DNA of 64,000 nt from an uncultured Clostridium sp. GTDB taxonomy: Bacteria > Bacillota > Clostridia > TANB77 > CAG-508. This document shows positions 8,691-16,502 of the stretch, in pieces. Location: assembly GCA_900555615.1 (NCBI GenBank), contig USMB01000002.1, positions 1 through 64,000 on the forward strand, read 5' to 3'. The translations under genes were made by a program, and so were the position numbers. The notes under the pieces were generated by a model. The model was not told the origin of the DNA. It ran no database searches and was given only the letters and a program-made list of their open reading frames with translations. How positions within the stretch are numbered: the stretch's first letter is position 1; every line of letters begins with the position of its first letter.

Positions 8691-9542
8691 ATGGGAATTG
8701 GAATTGCATTCGCAGGTGGCGGAATTAGAGGAATTGCACATGTTGGTGTTCTAAAAGCATTAGAAGAAAATAATATAAAAATCGAAGCTGTAGGAGGAAC
8801 AAGTGCTGGAAGCATTGTAGCTGCACTATATGCAATGGGATACAAGCCATATTATATTTATGTACTTTTCAAGAAATATGCACAAGATATAATAAACATA
8901 GGAAATTCATCAATTGTTAATGGAATAGGAAATTTTATAAAAACTAAAAAAATTGGAATTGCAGGATTAAATGATGGTACTTTATTAGAAAAAATGTTTA
9001 ATGAATTAGCAACAAGAAAGAAAATGAAAGCGGTTGCAGATATAAAAATGCCATTAGTAATTCCAGCTGTTGACATAGCAGAGGCAAAAGAATATATATT
9101 TACTAATTGTGCTTCAAGAAATAATGTAAATGATGAATATATAACAGAAATAAGTATAGGAAAGGCAATTAGAGCAAGTAGTAGTTTTCCAGCATATTTT
9201 TGCCCATGTGAATACAAAAAACACATCTTTATGGATGGTGGAGTTTTAGATAATACTCCAATTCTCCCATTAAAGAGAATCTGCAAGCATAAGGTAATGG
9301 CTGTAAATTTTGAAGCAGATCCAGTAGAAGAAAATTGCGATGTTATGGATATTATAATGAAAACTCTTGATATTATGGGAAACAAGATTGCAGAAGAGAG
9401 TTTTAAACAAAGCGACTTAGTTCTTACTGTTCCAACAGATAGAGCAGGATTGCTTGATATTGAGAAAATGGATAAATGTTATAAATTTGGATATGATACT
9501 ACAATGAAAAATATAGATAAAATAAAAAAGTTAATATATTAA
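8691..9542 (+). CDS. Patatin-like phospholipase (RssA type)
   Basis: 283 residues, start ATG 8691 after AGGAGG. All patatin elements are visible: the oxyanion-hole glycine loop GGGIRG (residues 9-14), the nucleophile elbow GTSAGS with the catalytic Ser near residue 38, and the DGG triad with the catalytic Asp near residue 182 (FMDGGVLDNTP). The enzyme is a predicted cytosolic or membrane-associated serine lipid acyl hydrolase. No signal peptide is seen. A terminator follows directly. The physiological substrate cannot be told from the sequence. Confidence 0.9.
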   Translation: MGIGIAFAGGGIRGIAHVGVLKALEENNIKIEAVGGTSAGSIVAALYAMGYKPYYIYVLFKKYAQDIINIGNSSIVNGIGNFIKTKKIGIAGLNDGTLLEKMFNELATRKKMKAVADIKMPLVIPAVDIAEAKEYIFTNCASRNNVNDEYITEISIGKAIRASSSFPAYFCPCEYKKHIFMDGGVLDNTPILPLKRICKHKVMAVNFEADPVEENCDVMDIIMKTLDIMGNKIAEESFKQSDLVLTVPTDRAGLLDIEKMDKCYKFGYDTTMKNIDKIKKLIY

Positions 9543-9550
9543 AAGCTTAA

Positions 9551-9576
9551 AAGATGGTTAGAGCCATCTTTTTTTG
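9551..9576 (+). terminator. Rho-independent terminator after patatin gene
   Basis: Seven-base stem AAGATGG / CCATCTT (9551-9557 with 9564-9570) followed by a run of seven T's, nine bases after the patatin stop codon. Confidence 0.85.
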
Positions 9577-9628
9577 TGTTTTATTTTAGAAATGATTCAT
9601 ATAATATAAAAAGGATAAAGGTGATTAT

Positions 9629-10756
9629 ATGAATATTATATATTTAGATAATAGTGCAACAACACCAATAAAATCAGAAGTTTTACAAGAAATGATGCCA
9701 TATTTAACAACAGAATATGGAAATGCCTCATCATTATATTCAGTAGGAAGAAGCGCCAAAAGAGCGATAGAAAAAGCAAGAAATAGAGTAGCGGAATTAT
9801 TGAATTGCAATCACAATGAAATATATTTTACAGGAGGAGGCTCAGAAAGTGACAATATAGCATTAAAAGGATTTGTATATGCCAATAAAGAAAAAGGAAA
9901 TCATATAATAACTTCAAAAATAGAACATCCGGCTATATTAGAAACATGTAAGACACTAGAAAGACAAGGATTTGAAGTATCATATATCAATGTAAATGAA
10001 AACGGAATAATAGATGTAGAAGAATTAAGAAAAAGTATAAAAACAAATACAATATTAATTAGTGTAATGACTGCAAACAATGAGGTTGGAACAGTTCAAC
10101 CAATAGAAGAAATAGCTAAAATTGCACATGATAATAATATTATATTTCATACAGATGCAGTTCAGGCAATAGGAAATGTGCAAATAGATGTAGAAAAAAT
10201 GAGGATAGATATGTTATCACTATCTTCTCACAAGATTAATGGACCTAAAGGTGTTGGAGCATTATATATAAAAAACGGAATTGAAGTAGAAAAGTTTATA
10301 AATGGTGGACATCAAGAAAAAGATAGAAGAGCAGGAACTGAAAATGTTGCTGGAATTGTGGGAATTGGTAAAGCTGCAGAAATAGCTAGAAAAAATATGG
10401 AAACACATATTAGAAATTTAAGTAAAATTAGAGATTATTATATAAAAAAAGTTCAAAAAGAAATTCCTAATATACGAATAAATGGTAGTATGGAAAATAG
10501 GCTTCCTGGAAATGCTAATATTTCTTTTAAAGGAATTAATGCCTCTGAATTAATCTTTAAATTAGATGAAAGAGGAATATGTGTATCAAGCGGTTCAGCA
10601 TGTTCATCAGGCAATAGAAATCCATCACATGTTTTGATAGCTATGAATGTTCCAGAAGTATATTTAAATTCAGCAATAAGAACAACATTTGGAGATAATA
10701 ATACATTTGAACAAGTAGATTATGTTGTAAAAATTTTAAAACAAATCATAAATTAA
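9629..10756 (+). CDS. Cysteine desulfurase (NifS/IscS family)
   Basis: 375-residue PLP enzyme that takes sulfur from cysteine for Fe-S clusters or tRNA thiolation. It begins YLDNSATTP, the usual start of the fold. The PLP-binding region 'TGGGSESDNIALKG' is present, the PLP lysine is in SSHKINGPKG (near residue 199), and the active-site Cys is in SSGSACSSGN (near residue 322), inside the longer loop of group I enzymes. Start is ATG 9629 with AAGGTG upstream. No iscU or mnmA gene follows, so the partner is encoded elsewhere. Family assignment is sure; nifS versus iscS naming is not. Confidence 0.93.
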   Translation: MNIIYLDNSATTPIKSEVLQEMMPYLTTEYGNASSLYSVGRSAKRAIEKARNRVAELLNCNHNEIYFTGGGSESDNIALKGFVYANKEKGNHIITSKIEHPAILETCKTLERQGFEVSYINVNENGIIDVEELRKSIKTNTILISVMTANNEVGTVQPIEEIAKIAHDNNIIFHTDAVQAIGNVQIDVEKMRIDMLSLSSHKINGPKGVGALYIKNGIEVEKFINGGHQEKDRRAGTENVAGIVGIGKAAEIARKNMETHIRNLSKIRDYYIKKVQKEIPNIRINGSMENRLPGNANISFKGINASELIFKLDERGICVSSGSACSSGNRNPSHVLIAMNVPEVYLNSAIRTTFGDNNTFEQVDYVVKILKQIIN

Positions 10757-10761
10757 ACCAA

Positions 10762-10805
10762 AACACAAGTTCGAAAGATGTTGAAATGACTGACGAACTT
10801 GTGTT
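10762..10805 (+). terminator. Hairpin after cysteine desulfurase gene
   Basis: A perfect 12-base stem AACACAAGTTCG / CGAACTTGTGTT (10762-10773 with 10794-10805) with a 20-base loop. A T-rich stretch follows only after 15 bases, so it may be a terminator or an mRNA-stabilising hairpin. Confidence 0.6.
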
Positions 10806-10844
10806 TGAAAATGTAAAATTTTTCAAGAAATTTTATAAAAAGTA

Positions 10845-10873
10845 TTGCAAAAAAAAAGGAAATGTATTATTAT
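10845..10873 (+). promoter_or_regulatory. Sigma-A type promoter of mraZ
   Basis: TTGCAA (10845-10850), a 17-base spacer and TATTAT (10868-10873) stand directly before the MraZ operator repeats. Confidence 0.6.
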
Positions 10874-10880
10874 GGATTCG

Positions 10881-10910
10881 AAGTGGAACAAAGTGGTATA
10901 AAGTGGTAGA
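10881..10910 (+). promoter_or_regulatory. MraZ operator: three AAGTGG direct repeats
   Basis: AAGTGG occurs at 10881, 10891 and 10901, exactly ten bases apart, just downstream of the mraZ -10 box. MraZ is known to bind spaced GTGG-type direct repeats before its own gene and repress the division-wall cluster. A further GAGGTGG at 10921 overlaps the ribosome site. Confidence 0.8.
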
Positions 10911-10934
10911 AAAAAGAAATGAGGTGGAGTTCGA

Positions 10935-11360
10935 TTGCTAATTGGTGAATATGAGCATTCTCTAGACACTAAAGGAAGATTAATAATGCCGGCAAAATTA
11001 AGACAAGACATAGGAGAAAAATTCATTATAACCAAAGGGTTAGATGGATGCTTATTTGTATTTTCACAAAATGAATGGTTGAACTTTGAAACAAAATTAA
11101 AATCACTCCCACTATCAGATAAAAATGCGAGAAACTTTGTCAGATTTTTCTTATCTGGAGCAACAGAATGTGAAATAGACAAACAAGGTAGATTTTTAAT
11201 ACCATCAAATTTAAGACAAGCTGCAAAATTAGAAAAAGATGCAGTTATTGTTGGAGTAGGTACAAGACTAGAAATTTGGGATAAAGAGATTTGGCAAAAA
11301 TGTGACGAAAATATTTCTGCTGATGAAATTGCAGAAAATATGACGATGTTAGGTATATAA
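10935..11360 (+). CDS. mraZ: Transcriptional regulator MraZ
   Basis: 141 residues with two AbrB-like SpoVT domains: [20 protein letters not shown] at the N-terminus and '[19 protein letters not shown]' at residues 75-93. Both carry the DxxGR-(L/F)-(I/L)-(M/I)-P signature. It starts with TTG at 10935 after GAGGTGGAG. MraZ is a ring-forming repressor of the mra/dcw operon and its operator repeats are visible upstream. The gene begins the rsmH-ftsL cluster. Confidence 0.95.
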   Translation: MLIGEYEHSLDTKGRLIMPAKLRQDIGEKFIITKGLDGCLFVFSQNEWLNFETKLKSLPLSDKNARNFVRFFLSGATECEIDKQGRFLIPSNLRQAAKLEKDAVIVGVGTRLEIWDKEIWQKCDENISADEIAENMTMLGI

Positions 11361-11487
11361 CTTGCAAAAGTTTATATAAAGATACTAAAGACAAAAGTAC
11401 AAAAGAAATCATACAAAAGAAAAATAAAAAATACAAAAGACAAAAATGCTAAAGATAAATTCCAAAAAAACAAAAGAAATAATTTAT

Positions 11488-11515
11488 GGCTGGAGTAAAA
11501 AATAAAACTCCAGCC
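11488..11515 (+). other. Hairpin in the mraZ-rsmH intergenic region
   Basis: Perfect nine-base stem GGCTGGAGT / ACTCCAGCC (11488-11496 with 11507-11515) in a 178-base A-rich gap. It is followed by A's rather than T's on the plus strand, so it is probably not a classical terminator. It could modulate readthrough or protect the rsmH end of the transcript. Confidence 0.45.
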
Positions 11516-11538
11516 CAAAAATAAAATGAGGTGGAAAA

Positions 11539-12468
11539 TTGGAATTTAAGCACGAACCAGTATTGTTAGAAGAAACAATCAATGGATTAAATATAAAACC
11601 AAATGGAATATATGTAGACGGAACTTTAGGTGGAGCTGGACATAGCAAGAAAATTTTAAAACAGCTATCATCTAAAGGTTTACTTGTTGGTATAGATAGA
11701 GATGAAGAGGCTTTAAAAGCAGCCAAAGAAAATTTAAAAGAATTTGAAAATGTAAAATATATTCATGGAAATCATGATGAAATAACAGAAATTCTTGAAA
11801 GCCTAGATATTAAAGAAGTTGATGGCATATTATTAGATTTAGGAGTTTCATCATATCAATTAGACGAAAGAAATAGAGGATTTAGTTACTTAGGCAATAA
11901 TGAGCTAGACATGAGAATGGACAAGACTCAACCTCTAACGGCGAAAAAAGTCGTAAACACGTATTCTGAGGAAGAATTAGCAAATATTATATACGAATAT
12001 GGCGAAGAAAGGTTTTCAAGACAAATAGCCAGAAAAATATGTGAATATAGAAAAAATAAAGAAATAGAAACAACAGAAGAATTGGTTAATATAATAGAAA
12101 AATCAATGCCAGCATTTGCAAAAAAAGATGGACATCCTGCAAAAAGAACATTTCAAGCAATAAGAATAGAAGTAAATGATGAAATAAAACCATTATATAA
12201 TACAGTAAGAAATTGTATTAAACTTCTAAAACCAGGTGGAAGATTATGTATAATAACATTTCATTCACTTGAAGATAGAGCAGTAAAAAATGCATATATA
12301 GATGCACAAGGAAAATGCACATGCCCAAAAGATTTACCATATTGTGTATGTGGTGCAATTTCAGAAGGAAAAATAATAAATAAAAAACCAATTATAGCAA
12401 CAGAAAAAGAACAAGAAGAAAATTCAAGATCTAAAAGTGCAAAACTAAGAATTTTTGAGAAAAAATAG
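11539..12468 (+). CDS. rsmH: 16S rRNA (cytosine-1402-N4)-methyltransferase
   Basis: 309 residues starting with TTG 11539 after GAGGTGG. The N-terminus KHEPVLLEETI, the SAM site 'YVDGTLGGAGHSKKIL', 'DGILLDLGVSS' and 'RGFSY' motifs, and the C-terminal 'ITFHSLEDRAVKN' are those of RsmH (MraW). The enzyme methylates N4 of C1402 in the ribosomal decoding centre. It stands between mraZ and ftsL, as in most Bacillota. Confidence 0.95.
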   Translation: MEFKHEPVLLEETINGLNIKPNGIYVDGTLGGAGHSKKILKQLSSKGLLVGIDRDEEALKAAKENLKEFENVKYIHGNHDEITEILESLDIKEVDGILLDLGVSSYQLDERNRGFSYLGNNELDMRMDKTQPLTAKKVVNTYSEEELANIIYEYGEERFSRQIARKICEYRKNKEIETTEELVNIIEKSMPAFAKKDGHPAKRTFQAIRIEVNDEIKPLYNTVRNCIKLLKPGGRLCIITFHSLEDRAVKNAYIDAQGKCTCPKDLPYCVCGAISEGKIINKKPIIATEKEQEENSRSKSAKLRIFEKK

Positions 12469-12499
12469 AAATTACTAAGGAAAAAAGGAGGTGAGTAAC

Positions 12500-13024
12500 A
12501 TGCCAAGAACTTCATATCAATATGAAACAAGTCCAAGAAAATATGAACCTGAATATACAAGAATAAGTTCTACAAAAGAAAAAAAAGTTCAAAAAAAGAA
12601 AGTAGCTAAAAAGAATACTGCTAAAGTAATAGCAGAAAGACAAAAAGCTAAAAAGGCACAAGAAAAGAAAAATAAATTTATACAAGTTGTATTGGTAATT
12701 GCTGTTTTTGGAATGCTACTTGCAATAAGTTATAGAGAAATTTCTATTATGGAAATGTTCAACCAAAAAAAGGATATGGAAAGTCAGTTAGCAGTTATTG
12801 AAAAGGAAAATGGACAAGTTCAAAAAAATATAAAAGAAGAAGAAAGCAAACTAGATTGGAATGAAATTAAGAAAAGAGCAACAGAAGAGCTTGGAATGCA
12901 AACTAAAATCGGAACACCAGTTAACTTAGAAAAGACTGATAATGTTGAAACAAAAACTAAATTAATAAAAGAAGAAAAAACAAGTATTTTAGAAAAAATA
13001 GTAGAATATTTTGTAATAAAATAA
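12500..13024 (+). CDS. ftsL: FtsL-like cell division protein
   Basis: 174 residues from ATG 12500 after GGAGGTGAG. A long basic, Lys/Gln-rich cytoplasmic tail (residues 1-55) is followed by one membrane segment (about 57-73, FIQVVLVIAVFGMLLAI). An extracytoplasmic coiled coil (about 80-115) and 'ELGMQTK' complete the FtsL/DivIC pattern. It would join the FtsB/DivIC-FtsQ subcomplex at the septum. Identity rests on topology and its position after rsmH. The cluster ends here: no penicillin-binding protein or mraY follows, and murC lies 34 kb away. Confidence 0.75.
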   Translation: MPRTSYQYETSPRKYEPEYTRISSTKEKKVQKKKVAKKNTAKVIAERQKAKKAQEKKNKFIQVVLVIAVFGMLLAISYREISIMEMFNQKKDMESQLAVIEKENGQVQKNIKEEESKLDWNEIKKRATEELGMQTKIGTPVNLEKTDNVETKTKLIKEEKTSILEKIVEYFVIK

Positions 13025-13054
13025 AAGATTGACATTTTGTGTCAATCTTTTTTA
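13024..13054. terminator. Bidirectional terminator between ftsL and HD-GYP gene
   Basis: Eleven-base stem AAAGATTGACA / TGTCAATCTTT (13024-13034 with 13040-13050) with T's on the plus strand and A's on the other side. It serves the two convergent genes. Confidence 0.85.
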
Positions 13055-13987
13055 GACTTTAAGACTTTTAACATTTTTTATTTCTTGACGTAATCCAACT
13101 AATACTTCATTACGAAGATCATAAGCTTTTTGGAATTCTTCATGAATAGTATCAAAATTTTCAAGCTTTTCTCCAGGACGTAGTAACATATTAATATATT
13201 GTTCAAAATATAATACATCAGATTCTTTTTTTGTATTATTTTTCTTTTCTATATACTTTTCAATTTGTTTACATCTTTTCAATTCATCATTAAGATGATT
13301 TACATAGTCAATAGTAGAAGAAATTTCATATTCAATATCATCAATAACAACTAATAACAATTTTTTTACTATTTTTTTGTTATTTTTTCCTGCAAAAGTA
13401 TATCCTGTATTAGGTTTTGCATTAGGAGATGGTTGTGCATTTTCTATTATAATTTTTAAAGAATCTGTAATTCCAATATGTGATTTATATTGTCTTTTAT
13501 TTACAAGTGCATCATATTCATCAGCAACTCTAATGATTTGAGCCTCGTAAGGAATATCTTTTTTTAATAGACCTTGAGGATATCCAGTTCCATCAAGAGC
13601 TTCATGATGGTAGTATGGCCCAGCATAATAAGGTCTAAGTTTTGGATCTTTAATGCATAATTTATATCCAAGAGTTGTATGTTGTTTCATAATTTCAAAT
13701 TCTTCATCAGTAAGCTTTGCGGGTTTTTGAAGAATAGAAGAAGGAATAAATAATTTTCCTATATCATGTAAGTATGCACAAATAGTACAATACTCAGTAA
13801 ATCCTTTTGAAAGATGTAGTTTTCTACATAAATTACAAGTTATTGTAGCAACACTTTCAGAATGTTTTCTAGTATAAATATCTAATGAATCTAGTAAATT
13901 TAATTGGTATTTGATTGATTGATTTAGGTTGTAAGATTTTAAATATGTTTGGTCATAAAAATTAAAACTTTGTTTTATTTCGTTCAT
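13052..13987 (-). CDS. HD-GYP domain phosphohydrolase
   Basis: 311 residues, start ATG after TAGGAGA. The HD-GYP core is complete: 'YTRKHSESVA' with the first His, the HDIGK motif (near residue 92), HHEALDGTGYP (near residue 147) and 'IRVADEYDALV'. HD-GYP proteins usually hydrolyse cyclic di-GMP or related signalling nucleotides. The GYP residues read GTGYP, as in active enzymes. There is no membrane segment or receiver domain. The C-terminal 120 residues are helical and unassigned. A 255-base gap separates it from the sortase gene. Confidence 0.85.
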   Translation of the reverse strand: MNEIKQSFNFYDQTYLKSYNLNQSIKYQLNLLDSLDIYTRKHSESVATITCNLCRKLHLSKGFTEYCTICAYLHDIGKLFIPSSILQKPAKLTDEEFEIMKQHTTLGYKLCIKDPKLRPYYAGPYYHHEALDGTGYPQGLLKKDIPYEAQIIRVADEYDALVNKRQYKSHIGITDSLKIIIENAQPSPNAKPNTGYTFAGKNNKKIVKKLLLVVIDDIEYEISSTIDYVNHLNDELKRCKQIEKYIEKKNNTKKESDVLYFEQYINMLLRPGEKLENFDTIHEEFQKAYDLRNEVLVGLRQEIKNVKSLKV

Positions 13988-14242
13988 TTTTTTCTCCTAA
14001 AATATAAATATATTCAAATCATAACATTAATAGTCAAAAAAATCAATATATGCTTATATTTTTTATAGTAAAGTCAAAATAAAAAGACTGAAAATGCTAG
14101 AACTCAAAGTGTTTTGTCGATATTTGTCGAACGATTTTTCTTGACAAAGTTAACCATAAGATGTTAACATATATTTAGAATTTAAATTCAAAGTTAAATC
14201 AAATAATTTTTTCGAAAAAATTTAAAAGAAAGTGATAATTAA

Positions 14243-14791
14243 ATGTTAAAAATACCCAAAATAGCAATAACATATTTAATTCCAATCATAATATTTGGAA
14301 CATATCAATTTTTTTATTCAAAACTTTCCATGAAAAATGAAATTTATGAAAACATAATGCAACAAGAAAATACTACAGAAACACAATTAAGCAAAATAGA
14401 AAAAGACAATCAAATATGGAAAATAGAAATTCCAAAGATAAATTTAGATGCAGAAATATCAGAAGGAACAGACAGAGAAACATTAAATGAATATGTTGGG
14501 CATTTCGAAGAAACTCAAGTAGAAGAAGGAAATATAGGACTAGCTGCACATAATAGAGGATATGCAGTAAACTATTTTCAAAATTTAAAAAATTTAAGAG
14601 AAGGTGATGAAATAATATATCAACATAACGATTTTCAAAAAATATATGAAGTTGAAAAATGCAGAATAATAAAAGATACTGATTGGAAATGTTTGGAGAA
14701 TACTGAAGAAAATAGATTAACATTAATTACATGTATGGAAAATGAGCCTGAATACAGAAGATGCATACAGGCTATAGAAATAAAAAATTAG
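14243..14791 (+). CDS. Sortase (class D-like transpeptidase)
   Basis: 182 residues with one N-terminal membrane anchor (residues 6-24). The sortase fold begins at IWKIEIPKINLDAEI. Catalytic residues visible are His103 in LAAHNRG, Cys164 in TLITCMENEP and Arg172 or Arg173 in YRRC. This enzyme class links secreted proteins to the wall or to each other. The start ATG 14243 follows AGAAAGTGAT. The next gene starts 12 bases after the stop with its own AGGAGG, so the three small secreted proteins downstream probably form one operon with it. None of them shows an obvious LPxTG motif, so the substrate link is inferred from position only. Confidence 0.85.
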   Translation: MLKIPKIAITYLIPIIIFGTYQFFYSKLSMKNEIYENIMQQENTTETQLSKIEKDNQIWKIEIPKINLDAEISEGTDRETLNEYVGHFEETQVEEGNIGLAAHNRGYAVNYFQNLKNLREGDEIIYQHNDFQKIYEVEKCRIIKDTDWKCLENTEENRLTLITCMENEPEYRRCIQAIEIKN

Positions 14792-14803
14792 GAGGAATTT
14801 GAA

Positions 14804-15385
14804 TTGAAAAAAGAGAAAAATAAAAAAATAATTAAAATTTTATGTGCAGTATTATTACTAATGTCATTAGGAATGACAGGATATACATATGCCAAATATG
14901 TTACACAAGAAAAAGGAAATGGTAGTGCAGACATAGCTACTTGGAGTTTTAGAATAGAAAAAGATGAAAATGAAGATGTAAAAACTATAAGATTAGCAGA
15001 TACATCAAACAAAGAAACATTACTTAATGGAAAAATAGCACCTGGAACATCAGGACAATTTTACTTAAAAATAAATGCAGTAGGTTCAGAAGTGGCAGTA
15101 GACTATAAAGTAACATTTGGAAACGAAAAAAATAAACCTGATAATATAATTTTTAAATATGATGGAAAAACATATAGTTCATTATCAGAAATAGATGCAA
15201 TTCAGGGAACAATGGGACTAACAGACTATAAAAGTCAATTAATAAAAGTTGAATGGGAATGGCCATATGAAACAGGAAGTGCAGTAAACGGAATAGCTTC
15301 TGGAGATAAAGTAGACACTCAAAATGGACAAGACAATTTAGATTATACATTTGATGTAATTGCCACAGGAACACAAAGTAAATAA
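14804..15385 (+). CDS. Secreted TasA/camelysin-like protein
   Basis: 193 residues starting with TTG 14804 after AGGAGG. A strong signal peptide (residues 8-30) ends in GYTYAKYV, a layout like that of SipW-processed fibre proteins (TasA, camelysin). The mature part is beta-rich (SADIATWSFRIEKDENED, GTSGQFYLKINAVGSEV, LDYTFDVIATGTQSK) with no sorting signal. It lies between the sortase gene and a related secreted protein. A role as a surface fibre or wall-associated protein is inferred from signal type and context. Confidence 0.65.
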   Translation: MKKEKNKKIIKILCAVLLLMSLGMTGYTYAKYVTQEKGNGSADIATWSFRIEKDENEDVKTIRLADTSNKETLLNGKIAPGTSGQFYLKINAVGSEVAVDYKVTFGNEKNKPDNIIFKYDGKTYSSLSEIDAIQGTMGLTDYKSQLIKVEWEWPYETGSAVNGIASGDKVDTQNGQDNLDYTFDVIATGTQSK

Positions 15386-15401
15386 AGGAGGAAAATAAAA
15401 A

Positions 15402-15866
15402 ATTAAAATAAAAATAAGCATTATAAGTATTATTATTTTAATACTGTTAACTCCTATAGTTTACGGTAAATATATTGAAAATCTAAAAATAAATTTTAGT
15501 CAAAAAATAGCAAATCCAATTTTTATTATAGAAGAAGGCGAAAAAGTCGAAATAAATGCAAAAAATAATATAGGATATTATGAATTTACTATAAAAAATT
15601 ATAAAGATGAAATTGTAAGTGATGTTGGATTTTTATATACAATAGAAGTAGTTGCAGATGAAGATGACAATAGTAAATTTGAATTGTATCAAGAAGATAA
15701 TGAAATAGCATTAGAAAATTTAAAAACAGACAAATTGTATATAAAAGGACAAGAAAAAACAGAAAATAAATATACTTTGAAAATCACCTATGATGAAACT
15801 AATAATTTAAAAGGAAATTCAGAAAAGGTCCATATAAAGGTTCATTCTGAACAGGAGAAAATATAA
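15402..15866 (+). CDS. Secreted protein with probable ATT start, related to its neighbours
   Basis: The frame is open from 15402 to 15866 and gives 154 residues. They begin with a membrane/signal segment (ISIISIIILILLTPIVYGKYI), then a beta-rich mature part (ANPIFIIEEGEKVEI, FLYTIEVVADED, NKYTLKITYDET). No ATG, GTG or TTG precedes the signal segment in this frame; the first TTG is at 15684, deep in the domain and without a ribosome site. AAAGGAGG ends ten bases before an ATT codon at 15402, which I take as the likely start; loss of a normal start is the alternative. The YGKYI end of the signal matches YAKYV of the genes before and after it. Confidence 0.6.
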   Translation: MKIKISIISIIILILLTPIVYGKYIENLKINFSQKIANPIFIIEEGEKVEINAKNNIGYYEFTIKNYKDEIVSDVGFLYTIEVVADEDDNSKFELYQEDNEIALENLKTDKLYIKGQEKTENKYTLKITYDETNNLKGNSEKVHIKVHSEQEKI

Positions 15867-16003
15867 TGAAAAAAATCATACAACAAATTTTATTATGTAT
15901 ATGTACTATAATAATTTTCAGTAATTTAATTTCTACTTGTTATGCAAAATATGTGTTTGAATATAAAATAGAAGTAGCAGAAATTCAAAATAATGATGTA
16001 TAA
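15866..16003 (+). CDS. Very small secreted peptide with YAKYV signal end
   Basis: 45 residues, translationally coupled to the gene before it (TAATG overlap at 15864-15868). Residues 3-25 form a signal peptide (IIQQILLCICTIIIFSN...) ending CYAKYV. The mature part would be only about 20 residues (VFEYKIEVAEIQNNDV region). It may be a truncated paralogue of its neighbours or a true secreted peptide. A 55-base gap separates it from the next gene. Confidence 0.5.
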   Translation: MKKIIQQILLCICTIIIFSNLISTCYAKYVFEYKIEVAEIQNNDV

Positions 16004-16058
16004 AAAGAATAAAAGTGGAAAAAATTACAATATAATTATTTTCTAAAGGAGTGATATA

Positions 16059-16397
16059 ATGGAATCAAGTGATATGAAAAATATGGTAGTTTTAAAAAAT
16101 CTTCCATCAAATATGGTTGAGGAAGCAATCATTATTTTTAAAGAAAATCAAAGAATAAAAGAAGAAATCCTTGACAGTAATAATAAAGTTGGAGGAGTTG
16201 AAGTACATCCAAAATCTAAAGAATATATTTTAAAAGAAGCGGAAATTTTAATATCAGATTATATCAGCAAAATAGAAAATAAGAAAAAAGGATATAAAGA
16301 TGAAATAAACATAAAAATTAAATATAAAAGATTGAAATATTATAGTATAGTAATGTCAATATTTTTTATTATCAGTTTTATAATAAATGTCATATAA
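16059..16397 (+). CDS. Unknown protein with C-terminal membrane segment
   Basis: 112 residues after AAAGGAGTG. The N-terminal 70 residues are helical and charged, with 'VLKNLPSNMVEEAIIIFKEN' and 'SKEYILKEAEILISDYI'. A basic stretch is followed by one hydrophobic segment (residues 95-111) at the very C-terminus, so it looks tail-anchored with the bulk in the cytoplasm. I do not recognise the family. A terminator follows directly, separating it from spoIVFA. Confidence 0.5.
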   Translation: MESSDMKNMVVLKNLPSNMVEEAIIIFKENQRIKEEILDSNNKVGGVEVHPKSKEYILKEAEILISDYISKIENKKKGYKDEINIKIKYKRLKYYSIVMSIFFIISFIINVI

Positions 16398-16403
16398 TAA
16401 CAT

Positions 16404-16460
16404 AAAACACTTTAATAATGCATAAACATTAGTAAATGCATTAGATAAAGTGTTTTTTCT
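16404..16460 (+). terminator. Long terminator hairpin
   Basis: AAAACACTTTA / TAAAGTGTTTT (16404-16414 with 16446-16456), extended inside by TAATGCAT / ATGCATTA and followed by T's. Confidence 0.8.
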
Positions 16461-16502
16461 ATGCAGAATAGATGTAAAAATTATTAGAAAGGATGGAGGT
16501 AT

